DNA of 64,000 nucleotides from Pseudeuparius sepicola (Eukaryota > Arthropoda > Insecta > Coleoptera > Anthribidae): contig OY987307.1 in NCBI GenBank assembly GCA_963920635.1, positions 14,647,735 through 14,711,734 on the forward strand, written 5' to 3'. The translations under genes and the position numbers were made by a program. The notes beneath the pieces are model-generated. The model was not told the DNA's origin and ran no database searches. It saw only the letters and a program-made list of their open reading frames with translations. Each line of letters starts with the position of its first letter. The first letter of the stretch is position 1. Shown here piece by piece: positions 34,801 to 46,800 of the stretch.

Positions 34801-37800
34801 GAAAAAAGCCACAAGCCGCACAGCTAAGCAAAATACCTGAAAAAGAATTCAAGTACTGTCACCGTGTCAGATATCAAAATATTGTGTAAAAACATGAAAC
34901 AAAGGGGGACTTCCGTCTCACGTATTTTAACTCTGACTCCTTCCTGGGATTCTTTATTTAAAATGTATTCTATAGAAGTTATCTCATCTCGCATATTATA
35001 CTTTCTGATCTACAGGGTGTCCAACTTTAAAATTGTACAAATCCGTAAAATGTTCATTTTTGGAGATAATCGTCTAAACTTTTTTTTTGTTTGAAAGGTC
35101 TTCAAAAACCGCTTCTATTGACCTTCTTACCATTTTCAAAATGCAAATCCAGGGCCGGCTGCGATTTTTTATACCCCCCGATTTTCACGAAAACCAATTA
35201 GGGATTTTTTATGTGAGAGAATGGCTAGATGAGCTGCAGTTTCAAGTTCTGCGGCATCTTCCACGCAGCCCAGATCTAAACCCTATTGAGAACATGTGAA
35301 GGATTGCGCAACGCACGTTTGAAGCCTTGCATAATGAACTCGCCAGGAATAGACAGGAGTTATGCAACCACATGGAGAACGCATGGGAAGCCATTTCGGT
35401 TCAATTCTGCCAGGACACAGTTTGGAGTATGCCCCATTGGCTGCAACAAGTTCTAGAACAAACTGGCCACTGGACGGATTATTAATGCTTTTGTTAAATA
35501 ATGAGATAGTATAAAGTAGGCCGCCAGATAAAACTAGACCTTTTATCTTTTTTTCTATTTTTATTTGTATATTTGTTTTTAGTTTTGTTCCTTAACAATG
35601 TAATATTTTCTGGATTTGTTCATTTTTCCCGATTTCCCTAGTACCTATTTCTTTTCCCGTGATTGTTTTTCTTAGTAAAATTTAACAACGTTCTAACACC
35701 CGCAATATTTTTATATTTTTCTAGTGAATTCTCACCCCGCGTATCGTCTCGTTCGAAACTGCAAATATTCAACAGGTGTGTGTTTTCCGAAGAGGCCTGA
35801 ACTTTTCCGAATCGCTTTAGAGCGTCGAAAAAATTCGGAATGCGTTCCCATGTAGCAGTTTTGAAGCTCCTCATAATCTCAAAGGCCGGTTTTTTTGCGT
35901 ATAGAAACTGAAAATTCCAACCTCCGGCCCGTCAAGATTTGAATAATATCCGATAAGGCTTGACAAAAAAGAGCAATGGACTATAAAAGTAATTTTTTTA
36001 AATTTTTTTATTATGATCCAATAGAAAATTATTTTCCAGTCAAGAAATAACCCCTACTTGGATGTTTTTTCCCTTAAATAAGCCAAAAGTTGAAATTCAA
36101 ATTCAAATATTGGGGTCCAGCTAGTTATGTTCATCGACCCCACAGCACACCGACCTGGACGAAAACCCCGAATCAGCGGAATCAGCTTTTTATTTTTCGT
36201 ACACCGCATTTCCAATTTATATAAATATCGCGACCGCAATTAATCGATCAGTAATAGTTTATACCCTACGTTCAATAAACCTTTTTAAAAACGAAGATTT
36301 TCGACCCCGGAACATAACTGGCGCTGCGAACAGGATAGCTGCACGGAATCCAAAGGAGGATCATCGGTTCGTCTCAACGATTTGGCAGTTATCAACGACC
36401 TGGGAGAAGAAACCTGTGCAGAGATTGGAGAACCATACGGCAGGGATGTCCAGAGCGATTCTTCTTGTCCTGTAAGTTCACTTCCTTTTTCTCATGAGTT
36501 CTGATTACCCTGAAGGTTCATTATTAGAAGATTTAGCTCATTTTTCTATTACTCCAAAAGCTCCTAAACAAAAACCTCGTTTTAAACCATATTCTAAAAA
36601 ATTTACCTGAAGATTTAAAAAACCCTCAAATTTTAATTTCTCAGCCCTCAACTTCAAAAACTCAAGAAATGGCTTTAACAAATACCGACATTAATAATTT
36701 GTGCAACACTCTTCCAGAATATAAACCGGGAGATAACCTCTCCACATTTATAAATTCAGTTGATAATTTAATTGCTTTTTTCACTCAACAAGGTGCTAAT
36801 GCCACTCAACTATATATAATTAACACTCATATCGTTTCCAAAATTAAAAATGAGGCTCGTGATTTCTTAAATTTACACAATAAAACTTCTTGGGCAGAAA
36901 TAAAGCCCCTTTTACTCCAAAAATATGGCGACCGTCGCACAGAAGAAATTTTATTAACACAATTAACCACCACAGTTCAAAAGCGTTCTGAATCTTATGA
37001 TGACTATTACAACCGAATAACTTTAGCACTTAATGATCTTTTACAGCATGTTTCTTTACATGAAAATAACGCTCAGGCAATCGAGTTTAAAGCTTCGTTT
37101 TTCAGAAAACAAGCCCTTAGAACATTTTGTACTGGCATAAACAATCCCTATTGCGATCATTTATCTCATTTTGAATTAAACTCTCTCGACGAAGCACTTC
37201 AAAAATGCATAGCTTTAGATAACCACAAACAGCAACAGCAATATATGTCTTATCTTAAATCTACCACCTATCCCCGCGATTATCAAAGAAACAGTCAACC
37301 TACCACTACCAATCGCCCTACTAATCAAAATCCTCAACCACCTCGCAACCCACAACCTAATCATAATACGAATATGAACCCAAATTTTAATCAACAATTC
37401 CCTCAAAACTTTAATCAAGGTCCTTCAAACTCACCTAGAAATTTTGGCAACACAAATAGGCCCATTCCTCAAAGACAAAACCCTCCACCTAATAGACAAG
37501 TATTCAGCCCACCATCTAATAGACCCAACAATAATTACTTCCAAAATCAATATCGTCCAACTCCAACTCCTATGTCCATAACTTCAAAATTGCCGTCACA
37601 GCAAACTTACAAACCAACCCCAATGTCCACACGTACTTTCCATAATAATATAGAATGCGATTCCAATTTAGAAACCGAAGAATACTTTTCCGAAAATTTT
37701 CGAGAACAAGCCTCGGAATCTCCTCCCAATCCCGAATTATCGAATTAAATAATATTTCAAAAGCCACCAAACTTCCATTTTTCTATCTCCCTTATTCTAA

Positions 37801-40800
37801 TCTTAAAGTATTAATAGATTCTGGTGGATCCGATACTGTAATAACTCCCGAAGCTGCACAAAATTTCGATCCAAAATATCAATTTTTTGAACCCTTTACT
37901 CTTATTTCTATGAAAACTCCTAAAACCTACTCCGAAAACCTTTATTTTCCCGTTTTTAACGAAATTGGCATTGATCAACCGTTTATAGTTAGAATTGCCG
38001 ACTGGCACAATGATTTCGATATTCTTTTAGGTACTGGTGAACTCGACCAATTAGGTGCAAATATAGATTATGAAACTCATATATTTTCTATTCGTAAATT
38101 AGGCGTTTCCGTTCCATTTGAAGTTATATATCGTTCGAATAATCGACTCCGTATCCCAGTAAATATCAATAATGGTGAAGTTGTACTCCCAGAAATTACC
38201 CTTGATAACCAAACTGTACTCCCAATTTCAATACACCATGCCAATGATGGGTTTGTAGAAATACCACAACCAGAAAATTTAAATATTGACTTCCCTGAAC
38301 CAATATCTGTTTATCCACTATCCGATTTTGAAGAATTATCACCTCCCTTCTCCAATAACTCATTTGATCCCAACTCTATTCGAACAAAACATCTGAATTC
38401 CGAAGAAAAGCAAAAAATTCTTGATCTATGTCATAAATTTAAAGATATTTTTTACAATGAATCATCTGATCGGTCATTTACTAGTTCTGTCAAACACGAA
38501 ATCCGCACAAAAGACGAAACTCCTATTTTTTCCCGTTCTTTCCGACATCCTAAAGTCATGCAAAGCGAAATTTCTTCCCAAATTGATAAACTCTTAGAAC
38601 AAAATATAATCCGACCTTCAATTTCCCCTTATTCTTCGCCCGTTTGGATCGTTCCAAAGAAAATGGATGCATCCGGTAAACGCAAGTTTCGCATGGTTAT
38701 AGACTATCGCAAACTAAACGATAATACGGTTGAAGACAAATATCCCCTTCCCCGCATCGACGAAATACTTGACAATTTAGGCAAATGCACATACTTCACA
38801 ACCCTCGACTTAGCCCAAGGTTTTCACCAAATTGAAGTACACCCCAACTCCGTTGAAAAAACCGCCTTCACAGTTCCCAATGGCCACTTCGAATATACAA
38901 GAATGCCGTTTGGTCTAAAAAACGCCCCAGCGACCTTCCAACGCATGATGGATGAAATTCTAAGAGAATACCTTTACAAATCATGTTTTGTCTATATGGA
39001 TGACGTCATTATATTTTCCAAATCTTTACAAGAACATCTTATACATATAAAATCCATCTTTCAAAAATTCCGTGAAGTAAACCTAAAAATTCAACTCGAC
39101 AAATCTGAATTCCTAAACAAAGAAGTAGCTTTCCTTGGCCACGTGATTACTCCCGAAGGCATTAAACCCAATCCAAACAAAATATCCGCAATCCAAAACT
39201 TCCCCATTCCTAAAACTACTAAGGAAATTAAAAGTTTCTTGGGACTAATAGGCTATTATCGCCGCTTCATTCCTAATTTCTCAAAAATGACAACACCCAT
39301 GACACGTTGTTTACGAAAAGACACCAAAATTGAAATTGACCACCCTCAATATATAGATTGTTTTGAAAAATGTAAATCCGCTCTAAGTAACTCCCCAATT
39401 CTCCAATACCCTGACTTTTCTCTACCTTTTACACTAACTACTGACGCCTCTAACGTTGCTATTGGCTCTGTCCTATCCCAAAAAGGAAAACCAATCGCTT
39501 ACTACTCCCGCACCCTTATTACCGCAGAACGAAACTACTCCACAATCGAGAAAGAACTCCTTGCAATCATAGAATCCTGTAAACATTTCCGGCCCTATCT
39601 TTTTGGTGTAAAATTCACCATAGAAACCGATCACAACCCCTTAGTCTGGCTCTATAAAATTAAGGAACCCCATTCTCGTCTCGCCCGGTGGAAACTCAAA
39701 TTAGAAGAATATAATTTTGAAATTGTATATCGCAAAGGTAAAGAAAATTTTGTAGCCGACGCTCTTTCCCGTATCGAACTCAATATGCATGAATTAGACT
39801 CGATCTGTGTAAATCCTCCCTCACATGACGATGACTTTAATATTGACGACTTTATTAACGAAACTTATGAAAAACAAACTGGACTATCCACACAACACTC
39901 CACACACGAAAACCCTATTGCAACTATTCCATTTTCCGAAGAACCCATTAATTATTTTCCTAATCAAATTATCTTAAAATTTGGAAACAAACATGACGTT
40001 CAATACATCCTTAAATTCAAAAGTAAACACCAATATTACGTAACTCTTACTGAAAAAGATTGGAAAACTGACATTAAAAACACTCTCCATTCTATAATAT
40101 CTCCTAATCAACGCTACCATATCCTCACAGAACAAACGGATATCCAAAAATTTATATCTGAATATGTCCGCAATACTTTTAATGAAACCGTTCGTATCTC
40201 TTTCTGCTCTAAACAAACTCAAGACATAGAGAATCCCGATAAACAACTTCAATGTGTTCAAGATTACCACAAGCAAAATCATAATGGCATACTCGAAACT
40301 CTCAATCACTTAAAACTCCATTATTATTGGCCAAATATGCGCACTACGATTTCCGATTATATTAATAAATGCGATATATGCCTCCGAAATAAATATGAAA
40401 GACACCCTTATAAACTTCCCTTCAAAGGCCCCCTATTAGGACAAAAACCTTTTGATATTATCCACATAGACACCTTTTGCTGTAATCGTCAAAGTTTTCT
40501 AACAATCATAGATTCATTTTCCAAATACGCTCAAGTTTACAATATACAAGACAAAATGAATATATCCATTCTCAGCAAATTACGTCATTACTTTTCTCAT
40601 CACAATTATCCGCGCAAAATTGTCTGTGACGAAGGAACTGAATTTTCCAATAATCTCTTTAAAGAATTTTGTAAACTCCACAAAATAGAACTCCATTTTA
40701 CCACAGTTAATAATCCTAACTCTAACAGTCCTATCGAACGATTCCATTCCACATTTACAGAAAAACTGCGCGTTATGCAAGATGAACGACCTAGAGAATA

Positions 40801-43800
40801 TTTCCAAGACCTAATCACCCACTGTGTCCTTATTTATAACCAATCCATCCACTCAGCTACTGGCTACTCCCCTTTCTCAATCCTCTACGGCCCCTATATC
40901 GAAGAAATACAATTCGACGACGACTTACCTATTTATGAAAAATATAATCAACGACATAAAGATGAACTCCGCCCTTTTATTGATTCCCTTTACACTAAAC
41001 TTCACGAAAAAGAAACCCGCATTTTAGAAAACTGCAACAAAAATCTACCAGATCCCACTCCTACTCCAGAACAAGGACAAACCGTGTACCTTTCCAAAAA
41101 CACTCGTAACAAACTCGACGCACCCTATATACCCGCTACTGTTACCTCTACTGACAATACAAAAATTAAAGTCTTAACTACTAAGAATAAACCCACTAAC
41201 TCTCATCCTAGAAAAATCAAACGCTTACGCAAACCTCCCTTGTTACAGAAACACCCTCCTAATAACCAACTGCCTGGCCCTTCAAGTGCACCCGATCCCT
41301 AATAATGGATACTATCAAGAATTGGTAGGCCAAGCACAATTATTTGACCACTTTCACCGTCACATACTTACTTTCAACTTAAGCACTATAGATAATACCC
41401 TTAAACTTTACCCCGTTAATTTAGTTCTTTTTAATACTTCAACGACTTCGTCTTATTACAAAATGTTTAATCAATATCAACTGCTTTATCATGAAACTCT
41501 TGACAATTTTCATAAACTAATTCGCCCTAGACAGAAACGTGGAATTATGAACTATATAGGTACTTTCATTAAATCAATCACAGGTAATCTCGACGAGAAT
41601 GATCGTATATTTTTGGAAAAACATATTCAAGCTATCGAAAACAAGCAATCTCAAATTATTGGCACCCTCAATAACTCTACAACTTATGCCTCACAAACAA
41701 TAAAACGATATAACATGTTAGTTGAAACTATTAATAATAACACAGTTAAAATTGCACAAGATATTAATCTCCTCAGCGACGAATTTGACAAATATCTCTC
41801 ACTTCATAGCGAAATACTTAATCTCGATCGTTTAAATCAATTCCTTCAAAAATTACTTCGAACTATTAATTTAGCTGCATTGCAACAGTCGAACATTGAA
41901 CTCTTTTCTCTCTCTGAAATTATTAAACTAGAAAATCAACTCAAATCAATCTATAATAAAGCCTCTCTCTTATCCGATAACATGCACCCTTTTGAACTAA
42001 TCGAAACTGCTCAAAGTACAATAATCTCTACAGAAAGTCAGATACTCATTATCCTAAAAATTCCTATCCTTGATGAACTTGTATTCCCACTCTACCAAGT
42101 TTACCCAATCCATAACAAAGAAGATATCGTTTTGGTACCCCCTGCTGTTTACTATGGGAATAATCGTTGGTATTCCACATGCACACCTACAGAAAGAAAA
42201 ATCACCTGTCAAACTATGTCAACAACCAGATGTCAACTGCCCACATTAGAAAACTGCACCACTGCCATTCTCCTGCAACCGATCATACATCAAACTAAGA
42301 GAAGCCTCATTGCCAGCACAAATCACCCACTCCGTATCACCGAAAAATGTTCAAAAACAGAAAAATTCATAAAGCAACCAGCAATCATCCAATCACCCTG
42401 TCCAATTCAAATTGAAAATCAATGGTATACCGCCACGCAAGAAGAAGCCGAAATCCCAGCCATCGTTCCTGTCAAAATTAATCCCAAGTATCGTCTACAA
42501 CTAAATCATTTACAGTCTCTTCAAGAAACACCGCAATTGTCGGCTATCCAACCCATACACCTAGATCCAGTCGTCATCTCCACAACAACCTGGTCAGCCA
42601 CACTTCTTATCATCACTCTAATGTGTGTCATCATCTACTTCATCCTAAGAAAACGAAAAAGACTCCAAACACTCTTTTTCAAACCAAGAATATCACTCTC
42701 AGAACTCCAAGAACTTCAACAACTCAACAAGAAGCCCGAGGACGAACTTCCATCCTAAGGGGGGAAGAGTTATGTTCATCGACCCCACAGCACACCGACC
42801 TGGACGAAAACCCCGAATCAGCGGAATCAGCTTTTTATTTTTCGTACACCGCATTTCCAATTTATATAAATATCGCGACCGCAATTAATCGATCAGTAAT
42901 AGTTTATACCCTACGTTCAATAAACCTTTTTAAAAACGAAGATTTTCGACCCCGGAACATAACTAGCTGGACCCTTTACGGGGGTCTATTAAAATATATT
43001 GTCTACCAAATGATGAATTTATTTACAATTTAATAGGATTTTAATATATTCCAAGAATATTTAAATTAGTTTTTATTATTAACCCTTGTATTCTAAAGAT
43101 AATCCCCATGATGGTGGATAGAATTACTATTTAAATTACATGTCATAAATATTATCTAAAGAACACAGGTATGAAATTCCTAGAGGTAGAGGCATTGGCA
43201 ACGCCGTACACTGTCAAATATAAAGTCAGACCCGGCCCAGTCCACATCCCGCTCAATCAGCGGTTTCTGTGTTTGGAATTTCTTATTTATTTAACCTCTT
43301 CTTGTCGATTTATTATTTGTTGTTGTTTTCGTTATGAAAACTAAAAAGTGTTCATAGGTACCAGGTAGGTACTTGTTAGTCTTTATAGGTATTTATTATA
43401 TAAATAATACGTCTCTTTATAAACAAGGATAATACACACACACCTTTTAGTTTTCCCATGCATCATGCTTTATTTCAGCTGGAACAGTATTGGTATTCGA
43501 GTTCAAAAAGGTGCATACCATATCAAAATCTACGAAGGGCAGATTGTCAGAATATGCTTTAACAAAATCCTGGTCCATAGTTCGAAAAAAAAACTGCAAT
43601 CCAGCTAATGTTGACGCTAACCATAGATAAAATATGACATGAACACAAAACAAAAACAGCTGATTAGGACGAGTTATTGACGTTGACAGTGTGCTAGTGA
43701 GAAATGCAGAGCCGCTTTCGGGTTCGGTGCGTAATGCTCTAAGCATGCTCTCAGCGTATGAAACTCCACTGAGGTTAATGCACGTTGACTGAAACGCGTC

Positions 43801-46800
43801 AAAATAAACCGAAAAATGAATTGATATAATAAATTCTGAAATCTAAGCAGCTCGGGAGCGTCAAACTCAAAAGTACTCGAACGCTTAAAAACGCGTGCGA
43901 AATGCTCCAGAGTTACTCTGGAGCGCTCCAAATGTAGCACCCGAAAACGGCTCTAGCCCTCGTATTGGAGGTTACGCGACTTTACGCGTTGGTCGTTTTG
44001 CGGCCTTGCCAAACTTCACGCCAAATAGTTATACCACAGTAACGGTTTTCCGTAGACGTTTTTAATTTTTTTTTAGAAAATTACGGTGCTAAAAATTAAA
44101 AAGACAACCATGAGCACTTCTCATCCAGTACTATAACATAGGTACATCAAGGAAAAATAGTTTTATGGTCCATTTTTGACAATTTCGGAATAATTTCTAG
44201 CATTGAGACGTTGGAGGAAGACATATAAAAACGATCCGATTTCTGCCGGGAAAATGCTCAATACCACTCGAAATTACCTCTTTAAAAATCCGAAAAAGTA
44301 TTACATCTCTTAATCGGACCTTCCTCCTGGTTCCCATTGAAATTTCCCGCGGCATACCACGCCATTTAAGAAATTTTCCCCCTTGCTCTCGACCGAGACA
44401 GTTTTCAGGGGCCACTGCACCACACGAAAATATCTTTGCCTCTCTTCCGGAGACTCGAGAACCACAGGAGAATGGCGCCTTCGAATAAATCTGCGTCACA
44501 ACTACGTTCGATGATAAAATATTTGAAAAATCTTTTTTCTAACGACTGTATTTTAAAATTTAAAACTATCTATAATGTCTTATTATCAAATCCCTGGAAT
44601 CCAAATAAAATTCAATAATGATAAAATTATATTTGCAATATTTTTATAGGAAAAATTCCATACATACCGGTTATTCCTAATTCCTATTAGAAACTCAATT
44701 GTTATCCCGAATCACCCCTACCCCTACACTTGGTTCAAGCCAACAGCAGTTCGAAAATGAAAATCCCCAAAAGCAGGAGATACTTATATTTGTCAAAATT
44801 CATTTACGCCTCACCCAAATGAATGCATAATTCCCACGATTGAAAAAGCTGAAGGAAAATTCTGTCATGGTTTACATGTAAAAATGATTTCTTACGATGG
44901 TGAATTGTTCAGCGTTTGGTTTCAAAAGCAGGAGTGGAATGCAAGAGCCCGGGATTTCGTTTCACAGGTAAATACTATTTAATAAGCTACCTTTGAAAAA
45001 AGCCCTAAACCTTTATATTTTCTCAATATAAATTCTTCAAATTCCTTCTACCTTTTAGTAAATAGGTCCAATATAATTATTTTTAACATCGTTTTTATAG
45101 AAAATTTCTTGATTATGATAGTTTCATAAAATATGGGCTCGTTTCCATGAGCGTCCAGTATTTATTTTATTTTGATTGATTCGAAATCGCCACAAATAAA
45201 TATATTTTAGCACTTGACACTAGCTTTACATTTGGGAAATTATCTGCAAACAAATACCAATATTTAAAATTACATCTTAGTCACAATTAACTACGTTTTC
45301 ATTTTAACATTTTTGTGATATTGGCTAAGAACGCGTTTCATGCTACGCCATTGGCCTGTCGTGCGATGTGGCAGTCGGTAACACGGCCGCGGGCGCTTTT
45401 TTTTGTAGTTTTGCGATAGGAGAGGAAAACCTTTTATAGGCACCACGCGGCCGTTCCGCGTGGAAGTGTGGGAGTCTCCCCGAAACGGGGCATACCCACT
45501 AAAAACCTCGCCTATTTTAGGGTATAGTGAGTAGATTCCAGCCCTATTTTGTAGGTTAGGTGGCTGTAGGGAGTGTTGTGCGGCTACTAGAAGAAGCCTT
45601 GGCGGTTTAGCGTAAAACTACGAGAAGAATTTTGCCAGAAGAGTATGGCTGTTGGTAGCCTTTCGGAAAAGGACTGGAAAATTCCTCAGAAGAGAGTTTG
45701 ACGGGTCCTTTTATGTGGCAGATCGGGATTAGGGATATAATTTGTGGCAGTCCTTGATATAATCGTTAAGAAAGGGAATGTTCATGTGCGCTGTTATTAG
45801 GCGTTCTCTCTCTTTCCTTGTCTAAGGTTATTATAATCCCGGCTGACGAAGCACTTCAACTTTCAACAAAATGACAGAAAAGAGAAGAAATACAAATTAT
45901 TAACGTACCAAATTTGATTTATTTACCCGAAAATTGTGAAATCCCAATAAAAGATTTCCAATTTACACACAAGAATGAAGAAACCCGAAATCTAAATCGA
46001 CAAATTAAATTTTAATCATTATTTACAACCAAACCCCCCCAACTCCAAACAATTTACTTCGAAGATATTCATAAACTTCGAGAGAAATTAACCCTATTAC
46101 AATTCCCGGAAATACAGCTTCTACACACATTAAGCATGGATTAATTATATCTAAGTATCGTCAGCATCATATTATTCCTACTTGGATAGATTACATGGAA
46201 AGTTTATCAAAGAAGAATCAAGAAAAGAAGAGGACAAATAAAATAGATATGGTGGAAAAGAAGACGGAAAAGCAACCATCCAGGTTACTAGGTTCCTTTT
46301 AAGGCGGGAGGAGTTATGTATCTGTGAACAATGGACATCTTTTAGTGAAAAAGTGCAAGGTGACTGATAAGTATGCGACACGAGGAGGCTGAGTGGATTC
46401 GCCTTGAGTATAAATTAGATTTAAGCCGTTTGTTAAATTTGTAATGTCTTAAGTCTTGCCTGCACCACGAATCGCTGCCCTTGTATCTGTATATAAAAGT
46501 TTTAAAAAGTTATTTTTTTAAATAGTTATCTTAAGTTTATGTGCGGCAGAAACGAAGTACCCCGAAATATTACGAAAAAATCAAATTTGCGATGAAACCA
46601 TGACACATATGAATAAATGCGAAGAGAACGTTTTTGTTTACAATAAAAATTTACATAAGAATTTGAATACATTTTATTGCTATACAAGGTGGTTCTATTT
46701 TTTTTTTTTTTTTAAATAAATTATACTAATTACCCATTTCTACGCCACTGGTTGTTCAAGATGTTTGATATTAACAGGTTTTATGCTAACCCATGCCGTT

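Larger units (their letters stand above)
36123..42964 (+). mobile_element. Errantivirus C: full-length env-bearing endogenous retrovirus
   Basis: Two 197 bp LTRs (36123-36319, 42768-42964), identical base for base by eye, with AGTTATGTTC...GAACATAACT termini typical of insect errantiviruses, and a perfect 4 bp duplication AGCT (36119-36122, 42965-42968). Gag, pol and env are in canonical order, with a primer site after the left LTR and a polypurine tract before the right one. Pol and env are uninterrupted; gag has one suspected slip near its start. It lies in a 19.7 kb TMTC intron in the same orientation as the gene. Confidence 0.95.
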
